From contig JAFPYK010000076.1 in assembly GCA_017412265.1 (NCBI GenBank), positions 1 to 15,458 on the forward strand: 15,458 bases of DNA, read 5' to 3'. The DNA comes from Lachnospiraceae bacterium (GTDB lineage Bacteria > Bacillota > Clostridia > Lachnospirales > Lachnospiraceae). This document shows positions 1 to 6,225 of the stretch, piece after piece (positions within the stretch are counted from its first letter, which is position 1; every line of letters starts with the position of its first letter). The notes beneath the pieces were generated by a model. The model was not told the origin of the DNA and ran no database searches. It saw only the letters and a list, made by a program, of their open reading frames with translations. The position numbers and the translations under genes were made by a program.

Positions 1-530
1 ACCGGGGACATGGCAAGTTCATACGCACCCTTGCTCACACGGAGGAGATCTCCGGCACTCATGGATGCGGCGTAGTCCTTCTCCACGTCTCCGATGGTTA
101 CCGTATAACGGTTCTCTAATTCATTGAAAGAAAGATGGTTGACGATCTCCTGAAGGGAACCGTTGGAGTCCCTCACATGAACCGGCTCCTGATAGACGAC
201 AGCCGTATAAGCGCCGTTCTCCAGCCGGTAATGCTTTTCATTCTCTTTTCTGCCCTCGACGAGCTCCGATGTGACAAGTGCAGCGGAATCGAACTCATGA
301 GAATCTCCAAAACTCTCACCCAGCCTGCCGGAAGGAATACCAGTTTGCGGCATAATCGAAGTCCCTGCGGGCGAAATTCTTCCCCCCTCAGAGGGAACTT
401 CTGTCGTCAGACTCGTTTTTCTATCATCTCTTCCTCCACTTGCAGCTGCCGCATCCGACATCACCGGGTGCAGTGTCAAAAGTATCGCTAATAGAACAGC
501 AAGCACACGATAGCATTTATAAGTTCTCAT
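1..530 (-). CDS. Secreted Rhs/WapA-like protein, N-terminal part (runs off left edge)
   Basis: An open frame runs from an ATG at 530 to base 1 with no stop, giving 176 residues of an incomplete protein. An AGAGAGGAG ribosome binding site lies about 7 bases upstream. Residues 1-26 form a Sec signal peptide: a basic start (MRTYKCYR), a hydrophobic core (VLAVLLAILLTL), then an Ala-rich cleavage zone. A low-complexity Ser/Gly/Thr segment follows to about residue 80. Then comes a stretch resembling the N-terminal region of clostridial Rhs/YD-repeat or DNRLRE wall proteins: LVEGRENEKHYRLENG, a YTAVVYQEPVHVRDSNG block and a GAYELAMSP block. These recall the usual 'pattern for a Pro-Val-His and D-N-G' found ahead of Rhs cores. 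Such proteins are large secreted or wall-associated proteins, some with toxic C-termini, but neither the repeats nor the C-terminus is in the window. The family call rests on resemblance only. Base composition is AT-richer than the rest of the window. Confidence 0.65.
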   Translation of the reverse strand, partial: MRTYKCYRVLAVLLAILLTLHPVMSDAAAASGGRDDRKTSLTTEVPSEGGRISPAGTSIMPQTGIPSGRLGESFGDSHEFDSAALVTSELVEGRKENEKHYRLENGAYTAVVYQEPVHVRDSNGSLQEIVNHLSFNELENRYTVTIGDVEKDYAASMSAGDLLRVSKGAYELAMSP

Positions 531-564
531 AAACAACTCCTCTCTCCCTTGAGATGATTATGTT

Positions 565-671
565 TCTCATGTCAAGTTAACGCAGAAAAGACTATTTTTC
601 AGTAAAAGATATGCGTTATATATATATTTGACATTCTTGTAGCCAAGGCCTATACTGAAGTTGACATGAGA
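565..671. repeat. 11-bp inverted repeat flanking a divergent promoter region (putative operator pair)
   Basis: TCTCATGTCAA at 565-575 is the exact reverse complement of TTGACATGAGA at 661-671. The right copy starts 4 bases after the -10 box of the TetR-gene promoter, over the expected transcription start. The left copy lies about 35 bases upstream of the start codon of the Rhs-like gene, so each divergent gene has one copy facing it in the same relative orientation. A shared operator for the adjacent TetR-type regulator is the natural reading, but this is inference. Confidence 0.5.
628..656 (+). promoter_or_regulatory. Sigma-A-type promoter for the TetR-family gene
   Basis: TTGACA at 628-633 is separated by exactly 17 bases from TATACT at 651-656. 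This is a near-consensus housekeeping promoter directed at the regulator gene, predicting a leader of about 125 bases. On the opposite strand, TTGGCT (646-641) with TATATA (624-619), spacer 16, is a weaker candidate promoter for the Rhs-like gene that would overlap this one. Confidence 0.7.
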
Positions 672-744
672 TGGTTCACGGTATCTGTGATTCCATCATA
701 GATGCTTCCGAACAAAAGGACAATCACCAGATACCCCCTGAAAA

Positions 745-778
745 GTTGAATTTTCAACGATTCATACTTGAATCGTTG
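745..778 (+). promoter_or_regulatory. Two competing hairpins in the TetR-gene leader
   Basis: GTTGAA (745-750) can pair with TTCAAC (753-758). CAACGATTCA (755-764) is an exact inverted repeat of TGAATCGTTG (769-778) with a four-base loop. The two stems share CAAC, so they cannot both form. The second stem contains a possible TTG start codon (768) and ends 10 bases before the preferred ATG (789). No normal Shine-Dalgarno sequence precedes either start. The second stem could be a protein-binding palindrome or a translational control structure. Confidence 0.4.
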
Positions 779-788
779 CATTTTTGAT

Positions 789-1394
789 ATGAAGAAGAAA
801 AGAAATTCCAATTACTATGATTCCGACCAGAAACTGTTGAATTCTTATTTTCATTTGTTAGGCAAAAAACTGCCTGCTGATATCACGGTTACTGAACTGG
901 TAGACGGTGCCCATATCAACAAAACGACGTTCTATAACCATTACGAGAATGGCCTTGACGGGTTCTATTCCTTCTTTGTCGATCACTTTGTGCTCTGGGT
1001 GATCTATCGGATCAAAAGTCAGCAATCTCCTCTTGCAGATCATTTTGACGATTCTTTCTCCCGGAATCTGCTTCAGTTCTGGGCACAGGCCGATGCAAAA
1101 CATCGCTTAGAGATTTTATGGCTGCCTCAGACGATTCAGCTTCTGGATCAGGCAGCAGCTGCCCTGCGCAGGAAATACGCCGAGACTCATAGGGGAGAGT
1201 CTGCCGAAGAGACGATCACGAATCAAGTCAGGATCCGCGGAGCCTGGGGGAGTTTAGTGGAGTTGACCTATGCGACTGCGGCAGAGGCCCATAGTTCCAT
1301 GGAATTTCAGGCAATCGCTGCTGTCATGAAAGAAACTTTGTATTACTTACATCAATTGATCTATGAGAAATCAGAAGTGTCTGCGGGAGAATAA
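789..1394 (+). CDS. TetR/AcrR-family transcriptional regulator
   Basis: This is a DNA-binding repressor-type protein of about 201 residues, the normal TetR length. Residues 21-55 carry the TetR helix-turn-helix: an ITVTELVDGAHI segment, then the recognition helix NKTTFYNHYEN, the characteristic T-F-Y-x-H-Y signature. The rest (from about residue 56) is an alpha-helical ligand/dimer domain with no recognisable subfamily signature. I chose the ATG at 789, where the lysine-rich N-terminus starts. An in-frame TTG at 768 would add seven residues but lies inside a hairpin, and neither start has a clear ribosome binding site. The gene is divergent from the Rhs-like gene and shares with it the 11-bp inverted repeat, so autoregulation and control of that neighbour are likely but unproven. 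Like that neighbour, it is AT-richer than the rest of the window. Confidence 0.85.
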   Translation: MKKKRNSNYYDSDQKLLNSYFHLLGKKLPADITVTELVDGAHINKTTFYNHYENGLDGFYSFFVDHFVLWVIYRIKSQQSPLADHFDDSFSRNLLQFWAQADAKHRLEILWLPQTIQLLDQAAAALRRKYAETHRGESAEETITNQVRIRGAWGSLVELTYATAAEAHSSMEFQAIAAVMKETLYYLHQLIYEKSEVSAGE

Positions 1395-1441
1395 GATTCC
1401 TGATACTCCTGCCATTTCCCCATTGGAATACAGATTCACAG

Positions 1442-1472
1442 AAAAAGGCCGCATCCCTTTCGGGATGCGGCC
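1442..1472 (-). terminator. Rho-independent terminator after the trpB-trpA-capA unit
   Basis: GGCCGCATCCC (1447-1457) and GGGATGCGGCC (1462-1472) form a perfect 11-bp stem with a four-base loop. On the minus strand the stem is followed by five T residues (1446-1442). It lies 22 bases past the capA stop. On the plus strand the hairpin is not followed by a T-run, so it may only partly stop transcription of the TetR gene. Confidence 0.9.
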
Positions 1473-1493
1473 TCATTACTCTTGGTATAACGA

Positions 1494-2714
1494 TCATTCG
1501 CCATCGGTCTGGATGGCGAATTCCTCGCCCATGGTCTTGTTCCACAGGTTCGTCACATATTCGATCGAGAACCTCGAATCCTTCGCGATGACCTTATTCT
1601 TCTTCGCCTTTGACTCCGGATACTCAGTCAGGATATAAGTCCCGAAGCTCTTCGCGCTTCCGTCGCCCCGGTGGGTCACCAGCGGAACCGCGTCATAGGA
1701 AGAGATACTTACCTCTCCGTGCTCATCCCGGTGAATCGTCACCTTGGCCATGCCGCCGAGCATCGTGTAAGCCTTATCCTGGGCAGATACATAATTGCCG
1801 AGGGAGTAATACACCAACGTCCGATTCCCCTGCGAGCTTTCCACCCACTCGACGGGCTCCACCACGTGCGGATGCGCGCCGATGACCAGATCCACGCCCT
1901 CTGCCGCGAAGAGCTGCGCCCACTCGGTCTGCATCTCGTCCGCCTTGAAGGTATACTCTGTCCCCCAGTGAGGGAAGACAATCACGAAATCCGCCTGCTC
2001 CTTCGCGCGGCGGATGTCATCCGTCACCTTGTCTTTATCCAGCAGGTCCACCAGGTACTCCTTGCCCTGCGTCACCTTAAATCCGTTCAGGCCGTAGGTG
2101 TAATTGAGCATCGCGATCTTAAATCCGTCCTTCTCCCAGACCGTGATCTTGTCCGCGTCCTCCTGCGTTGCGTGCACACCCAGGACGATCTCCTCCGGAT
2201 GATTCTCCTTCCAGTAGTTCAGGCAGTTGGTCAGGCCCTTCTCGCCCATATCCCAGGTATGGTTCGTCGCGTGCAGAACCACGTTGAAGCCGGCCTTCAC
2301 GATCGCGTCGCCGACCTCCTCCACGCAGTTGAAGCACGGATAACTCTTTATGCCGATCGCCTTGCCGCCGATGATGACCTCCTGGTTCACCACCGCCAGG
2401 TCCGCCCACTCGATCTCCTCCTGGATGTGCTCGAAGAGATGGTCATAATTGTAGCTCCCATCACTCATGATGCCGGACTTCTGCACATTCGTGTGCAGCA
2501 GCATATCGCCGATCATCATCACATTCACATCCACCGGCGTCAGCAGCTTCTCGGTGGTCGTCTCCTCTGTGGTCGTCTCCGTCGTCGTCTCCGCGGTGGT
2601 CGTCTCGATCTCCCGCATCTGCGCCGGCAGATCTCCGCCCGCCGCGCTCGCGCACGCCGCGAACAGCACCGCAAGCATCAACATCAATACAAACAGCGAT
2701 CTTCTGTAACTCAT
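1494..2714 (-). CDS. CapA-family (PGA_cap) metallophosphatase-like lipoprotein
   Basis: The protein has 406 residues. The N-terminus has a basic start, a hydrophobic stretch and LFAAC at 17-21, an acceptable though not ideal lipobox, so membrane anchoring through Cys21 is likely. Residues 36-56 form a Thr/Glu-rich tether made of repeated ETTT units. The rest is a CapA/PGA_cap domain of the calcineurin-like phosphoesterase fold: MIGDMLLH (67-74), LHATNHTWDMGEKG (147-160), FPHWGTEY and IGAHPHVVEPVEW carry the metal-binding Asp, Asn and His residues. The founding CapA takes part in poly-gamma-glutamate capsule synthesis, but there are no capB or capC genes here and most family members are uncharacterised, so the substrate is unknown. 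The start is the ATG at 2714. It is preceded by AGGGAAG very close by and GGAG further off, so the start is fairly but not fully certain. It is the last gene of its unit. Confidence 0.88.
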   Translation of the reverse strand: MSYRRSLFVLMLMLAVLFAACASAAGGDLPAQMREIETTTAETTTETTTEETTTEKLLTPVDVNVMMIGDMLLHTNVQKSGIMSDGSYNYDHLFEHIQEEIEWADLAVVNQEVIIGGKAIGIKSYPCFNCVEEVGDAIVKAGFNVVLHATNHTWDMGEKGLTNCLNYWKENHPEEIVLGVHATQEDADKITVWEKDGFKIAMLNYTYGLNGFKVTQGKEYLVDLLDKDKVTDDIRRAKEQADFVIVFPHWGTEYTFKADEMQTEWAQLFAAEGVDLVIGAHPHVVEPVEWVESSQGNRTLVYYSLGNYVSAQDKAYTMLGGMAKVTIHRDEHGEVSISSYDAVPLVTHRGDGSAKSFGTYILTEYPESKAKKNKVIAKDSRFSIEYVTNLWNKTMGEEFAIQTDGE

Positions 2715-2772
2715 CTTCCCTGGACCCGCTCCTTACATCTCTTCGCCCTGAGGCCTGCACGCACGCTTCCCC

Positions 2773-3261
2773 TTACTGGAAACGTCTCGCGAAATTCGCC
2801 AGCGGCTCCACCACGTCCCTCAGGTCCTGGATCGCCGCATTCAACGAATCAAAATCAATATCATTAAAATTGTTCACCGCCTGGTTCACGTTCTCCGTAT
2901 TCGCCACGACGAACTCATCCACATTTTGCACCATCGCATCGATATTGTCAATCGATCCGCCCACCTGTTCGGCAAGCCCGTTCACCTGCCCGAGGGCCGT
3001 CTCCGCCTCCGCGGCCAGCCGGTCCACATTCTCCATCGTCGTCGTCATCTGCCTCACGGCGCCGTTCACCTTCGGCACCAGGATCAGCAGTGCGACCCCG
3101 AAGATCACAAACAGCCCGATCAGGGCAATCCCCGTCACCTTCTGCCACAGGGCAGTATTGTGCTCCAGGCGGATCAGTTCCTCCAACATCTGCGCTTCCT
3201 GACTCATTGCTTTCTTCTCCTCTTCCTGAATCTCAGGCACCTCTCTGGTATTCTCCTGCAT
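2773..3261 (-). CDS. Small single-pass membrane protein with periplasm-side coiled coil, function unknown
   Basis: The protein has 162 residues: an acidic cytoplasmic N-terminus (1-40), one transmembrane helix (about 43-63), then a long amphipathic helical region (70-155) with regularly spaced Val, Leu and Ile residues. The tail pattern N-D-I-D-F-D-S-L-N-A-A-I followed by VVEPLANF recalls conserved clostridial hypotheticals and, more loosely, DUF948-like proteins. It has no catalytic motif. The start at 3261 is supported by AAGGAGGGG seven bases upstream. It begins 27 bases after the trpA stop and ends 58 bases before capA, so it is probably co-transcribed with both. I do not know its function; a structural or scaffolding role at the membrane is one possibility. 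Confidence 0.8.
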   Translation of the reverse strand: MQENTREVPEIQEEEKKAMSQEAQMLEELIRLEHNTALWQKVTGIALIGLFVIFGVALLILVPKVNGAVRQMTTTMENVDRLAAEAETALGQVNGLAEQVGGSIDNIDAMVQNVDEFVVANTENVNQAVNNFNDIDFDSLNAAIQDLRDVVEPLANFARRFQ

Positions 3262-3288
3262 AAGCCCCTCCTTCGCGCAAGCCGCTGC

Positions 3289-4059
3289 TTACCTCACAGC
3301 CCTCCGCATCTCGCGGACAAACTCCGCCACCGGCTCCGCCGAGTCCTCACCGTAGCGCTCGATCAGGTCCACAATCGCAGAACCCACGATCACGCCGTCC
3401 GAGATCGCAGCCATCTCCGCCGCCTGCTCCGGCGTCGCGATACCGAAACCGACCGCCACCGGAATATCCGCGTTCTCCCTGGCAAGCTCCACCATGCCGC
3501 TGACATCCGTTGTGATCTCCTCGCGCATGCCCGTCACGCCGAGCGACGAGACACAGTAGACGAAGCCCTCCGCCTCGCCCGCGATGCTCTCAATCCGCTC
3601 CTTCGACGTCGGCGCGATCAGCGAGATCATATCCATCCCGTAGCGCCTGCAGATCGGCGCGAATTCTTCCTTCTCTTCAAATGGCACGTCCGACAGGAGC
3701 AGTCCGTCCACGCCCGCCTCCGAGGCGCGCATGATAAACCGCTCGGTCCCATAAGAATAAACCACGTTCGCGTACGTGCGGATCACCAGCGGAATCCTCA
3801 CTTCCTCCCGCAGCTCCACAATCATCCGGAAGATGTGATCCGTCGTCACGCCGCCATCCAGCGCCCGCAGGTTCGACGCGTGAATCACCGGGCCCTCGCC
3901 CGTCGGGTCCGAGAAAGGAATACCCAGCTCGATCAGGTCCGTCCCGTTATCCTCCAGCGCATGCACCAGCTCCCTGGTCGTCTCAAGGTTCGGATCCCCG
4001 CAGGTCACATACGCGATAAACGCCTTCCCCCGGGCAAATGCCTCACGAATCCTGCTCAT
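3289..4059 (-). CDS. trpA: Tryptophan synthase alpha chain
   Basis: TrpA is a TIM barrel that cleaves indole-3-glycerol phosphate to indole and glyceraldehyde-3-phosphate and normally passes indole to TrpB. The 256-residue product is of slightly short family length. Catalytic Glu44 (Glu49 in enterics) sits in DLIELGIPFSDP, and Asp51 (enteric Asp56, the salt-bridge partner of the beta chain) is kept. The phosphate-site motifs VGFGIATPEQA and GVIVGSAIV are also present. Two departures from the enteric enzyme are visible. The loop-2 acid Asp60 is Glu55 (TGEGP), a conservative change that I believe also occurs in other Firmicutes. In loop 6, Arg179 of SRAGVTG is Ser (SSLGVTG). The start is the ATG at 4059, after GAGGAGAAGG; upstream in-frame codons would add an atypical Arg-rich leader. 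Its first 17 bases overlap the end of the trpB-like gene, so translation is probably coupled. Confidence 0.93.
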   Translation of the reverse strand: MSRIREAFARGKAFIAYVTCGDPNLETTRELVHALEDNGTDLIELGIPFSDPTGEGPVIHASNLRALDGGVTTDHIFRMIVELREEVRIPLVIRTYANVVYSYGTERFIMRASEAGVDGLLLSDVPFEEKEEFAPICRRYGMDMISLIAPTSKERIESIAGEAEGFVYCVSSLGVTGMREEITTDVSGMVELARENADIPVAVGFGIATPEQAAEMAAISDGVIVGSAIVDLIERYGEDSAEPVAEFVREMRRAVR

Positions 4060-5257
4060 CCTTCTCCTCCTCTCCGATGCGGACCACTTCCTCGCAGTCC
4101 TTGTCACCGCTGCCCGAAAGCACCACAACAATCACCTGGTCCCGGCGCATCTCCGGTGCCAGAGACATCGCACACGCCAGCGCATGCGCGCTCTCCAGCG
4201 CGGGAAGGATGCCCTCCGTCCGGGCCAGCATGGAAAATGCGTCCAGCGCCTCCTCGTCCGTCACCGAGATCACGTCCACCCGCTCCTCGTCCACGAGCGC
4301 GGCCAGTTCCGGGTTCACCCCCGGATACGTCAGCCCCGCCGCCACCGAGTGCACCGGCGAGATCCGGCCCTCGTCATCCTGGCAGAAATACGTCTTCATC
4401 CCGTGGAAGATGCCCTTGCGGCCGGTCGTCAGCGCCGAAGGGCTCTCCGGCCCGTCCAGCTCCTCTCCCGCGGCCTCGCAGCCGATCAGCTGCACCTCTT
4501 CCTCCTGCAGGAAGGCGTCAAATGCCCCGAGCGCGAGCGCGCCGCCGCCCACCGGGGCGATCACCACATCCGGCAGCCGGTCCATCTCCTGCAGGCACCG
4601 CTCCCGGATCTCCTCCGAGATCAGGTTCTGGAACTCCCGCACGATCGTCGGGTACGGATGCGGCCCGATCGCCGAAGCCATCACCAGGTTCGTATCCTCC
4701 ACCCGGTTGCTCCACTCACGCATCGCCTCCGAGAGCGCGTCCTTCCATGTGCCGGCTCCGGTCTGCACGATGTGCACCGTGGCGCCCAGCAGGCGCATCT
4801 TATCCACCTGCAGGCTCTGCCTCGCCATATCCTCAAGGCCCATGAAAATGTCGCAGCGAAGCCCCAGCAGCGAAGCCGCCACAGCCGTCGCCACACCGTT
4901 GCCGCCGGACGCCGTGTCCGCGATCACGCCCTTCTTGCCCATCCATTTGGCCAGAAGGACCTGCCCCAGCGCGGCGTTAATGCAATGCGAGCCGGTCGGA
5001 TTCTGGTCCTCTCTCTTGAGCCAGATCTGCGCGCCCCCCAGCTCCTCGCTCAGGCGCACGGCAGGATACAGCCGGGACGGTCTGCGCGCGCCGCGCTGCA
5101 GAAGATCCCGCAGTTCCTCCTCAAATCTCTCATCCTCTCTGCACCGGTGGTATGCCTGCTCCAGCCCCGCCAGCACATTCATCAGCGTCTCCGGGACGTA
5201 CTGCCCCCCATAGAGACCAAAACGGCCTTTTGACCTGGAATCATTTTCATTTGCCAT
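4043..5257 (-). CDS. trpB: Tryptophan synthase beta-like protein lacking the PLP lysine (candidate pseudoenzyme)
   Basis: The 404-residue product aligns without gaps to enteric TrpB over most of its length at a constant offset of +5: LKRED (80-84), GPHPYPTIVREF (198-209), GRKGIFHGMK (279-288) and EGILPALESAHAL (348-360). Standard TrpB uses Lys87 to hold PLP and make tryptophan from serine and indole. Here that position is Cys92 (PTGSHCIN, codon TGC at 4984-4982). Also changed, in enteric numbering: Glu109 to Asp; the carboxylate loop GAGQHG to ASGGNG; the phosphate loop GGGSNA to GGGALA; Asp305 to Thr; Arg379 to Ser. His86, Arg141, Lys167 (alpha-contact), Glu350 and Ser377 are kept. The frame is intact, so this is not simple decay. 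The ATG at 5257 follows AAAGGAA. An earlier in-frame ATG at 5326 lies upstream of the likely promoter start and is rejected. The symbol marks homology, not activity. Confidence 0.9.
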   Translation of the reverse strand: MANENDSRSKGRFGLYGGQYVPETLMNVLAGLEQAYHRCREDERFEEELRDLLQRGARRPSRLYPAVRLSEELGGAQIWLKREDQNPTGSHCINAALGQVLLAKWMGKKGVIADTASGGNGVATAVAASLLGLRCDIFMGLEDMARQSLQVDKMRLLGATVHIVQTGAGTWKDALSEAMREWSNRVEDTNLVMASAIGPHPYPTIVREFQNLISEEIRERCLQEMDRLPDVVIAPVGGGALALGAFDAFLQEEEVQLIGCEAAGEELDGPESPSALTTGRKGIFHGMKTYFCQDDEGRISPVHSVAAGLTYPGVNPELAALVDEERVDVISVTDEEALDAFSMLARTEGILPALESAHALACAMSLAPEMRRDQVIVVVLSGSGDKDCEEVVRIGEEEKDEQDS

Positions 5258-5274
5258 AATCATTTCCTTTCCGC

Positions 5275-5294
5275 GCGCCGGTTCCCGCCGGCGC
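5275..5294 (-). promoter_or_regulatory. GC-rich hairpin in the trpB-like leader
   Basis: GCGCCGG and CCGGCGC form a perfect 7-bp stem with a six-base loop. It sits in the short leader (about 55 bases) just ahead of the ribosome binding site. It has no T-run, no Trp-codon leader peptide and no T-box features, so it is not a recognisable trp attenuator. Confidence 0.35.
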
Positions 5295-5316
5295 CCGCTT
5301 GCGCTTCTTACCTGAC

Positions 5317-5345
5317 ATTTTATCACGAAGCAATAGAGTTGGCAA
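5317..5345 (-). promoter_or_regulatory. Promoter of the trpB-like/trpA/capA unit
   Basis: On the minus strand, TTGCCA (5345-5340) and TAAAAT (5322-5317) are separated by exactly 17 bases. This predicts a leader of about 55 bases before the ATG at 5257. Its -35 box lies over the -35 box of the divergent plsC promoter. Confidence 0.65.
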
Positions 5346-5367
5346 ATGAAAGGCGTTGTGGTATCAT
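5339..5367 (+). promoter_or_regulatory. Promoter of plsC, overlapping the divergent trpB-like promoter
   Basis: TTGGCA (5339-5344) and TATCAT (5362-5367) are separated by 17 bases. The -35 hexamer is the complement of the -35 hexamer of the opposing promoter, shifted by one base, so RNA polymerase should not be able to occupy both at once. Confidence 0.55.
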
Positions 5368-5401
5368 AATCTTAAGTATTCTGAAGAAAGAAGGGATGGT
5401 T

Positions 5402-6136
5402 ATGCGATCATTTCTTATCATACTTTACCTGGTCTTTTATTTCTTTATCTCACTGCCTCTGTACCTGGTGGCGCTGCTGATCCGCGCCCTCAAGGGCGAG
5501 AAGGGGGCGCACTCGTTCGCGCAGCCCTTTGTCCAGTGGGGCTGGCGCTGTCTCCTGTGGCTCGCCGGCACGAAGCTGACCGTCCTCGGCAAGGATAAGA
5601 TCCCGGATGAGCCGGTGCTCTACGTCAGCAATCACCGCAGCTACTTCGACATCGTCGCCATCTATTCCCTGGTACCCGGCCTCACCGGCTTCGTCGCGAA
5701 GAAGGAGATGTCCTACGTGCCCCTGATCTCAACCTGGATGCGCTTCATGCACGGCGTCTTCCTCGACCGCAAGGACCTGAAGGAAGGCCTGAAGGCCATC
5801 CTCGAGGCCGCGGACAACGTCAAGAACGGCTATTCGATGTACATCGCCCCGGAAGGGACCCGCAACCACGAACGCGAGATGATCCCCTTCCATGACGGCA
5901 GTCTGAAGATCGCTCAGCGATCCGGCTGCAGGATCGTCCCCGTCGCCTGCCTGAACACCGACGACATCTACGAACTGCACCGCCCCTGGGTCCGTTCCGT
6001 GAAGGCCGCCATCATCTTCGGCGATCCCATCGACATGAATGAACTCGACACCGCGGACCGCCGCCACATCTCCCCGTACGTGCAGGAGAAGATCCGGCAG
6101 ATGATCGAGGAAAACAGGCACCTAGTCGAGGAATAA
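5402..6136 (+). CDS. plsC: 1-acyl-sn-glycerol-3-phosphate acyltransferase
   Basis: This membrane enzyme transfers an acyl chain to lysophosphatidic acid to make phosphatidic acid, the branch point of phospholipid synthesis. The 244-residue product is of normal family length. It has a hydrophobic N-terminal anchor (residues 3-30). The catalytic NHRSYFD motif at 77-83 is the HX4D signature (His78, Asp83). An F-L-D-R-K segment lies near 120-124, APEGTRN at 149-155 is the glycerol-phosphate-binding EGTR block, and IVPVACLN lies near 178-185. I chose the ATG at 5402 because AAGGG lies seven bases upstream. The ATG at 5396 sits directly against that sequence, and an in-frame upstream extension to 5339 would begin before the promoter's own start site. 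It is divergent from the trpB-like unit and followed after 89 bases by another plus-strand gene with its own possible promoter. Confidence 0.93.
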   Translation: MRSFLIILYLVFYFFISLPLYLVALLIRALKGEKGAHSFAQPFVQWGWRCLLWLAGTKLTVLGKDKIPDEPVLYVSNHRSYFDIVAIYSLVPGLTGFVAKKEMSYVPLISTWMRFMHGVFLDRKDLKEGLKAILEAADNVKNGYSMYIAPEGTRNHEREMIPFHDGSLKIAQRSGCRIVPVACLNTDDIYELHRPWVRSVKAAIIFGDPIDMNELDTADRRHISPYVQEKIRQMIEENRHLVEE

Positions 6137-6140
6137 TCAG

Positions 6141-6169
6141 TAGATTTTTTCCCCGCCGCGTGCTATACT
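6141..6169 (+). promoter_or_regulatory. Possible promoter for the 173-residue membrane protein
   Basis: TATACT at 6164-6169 is a good -10 box. TAGATT at 6141-6146, 17 bases upstream, is a weak -35 box. The site lies just after the plsC stop, and the downstream gene could also be read from the plsC promoter. Confidence 0.4.
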
Positions 6170-6225
6170 GATTAAGCGCGCGGACCCCGCGCCGATAAGA
6201 GCTAGAAGTAAGAGAGGTTGTTCCC

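Noticed and set aside
2550..2609. Short tandem repeat in capA as a possible phase-variable tract
   Set aside because: The units are imperfect codon-level ETTT repeats in frame, best explained as a Thr/Glu-rich linker.
1671..2867. A 398-codon plus-strand frame opposite capA
   Set aside because: It is a His/Arg/Leu-rich antisense shadow; the minus-strand CapA motifs are unmistakable.
2926..4845. A 639-codon open frame on the plus strand opposite the trp genes
   Set aside because: The predicted product is a Pro/Arg/His-rich string with no domain. It runs antisense to clearly recognisable trpA, trpB and the membrane gene, and the high GC at third positions explains its length.
5258..5316. Trp attenuator or T-box ahead of the trpB-like gene
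   Set aside because: The leader is only about 55 bases, has one GC hairpin without a T-run, and holds no Trp-codon leader peptide or T-box sequence.
5258..5326. Longer N-terminus for the TrpB-like protein starting at 5326
   Set aside because: It would begin between the -35 and -10 boxes of the likely promoter, and the extra residues have no TrpB counterpart.
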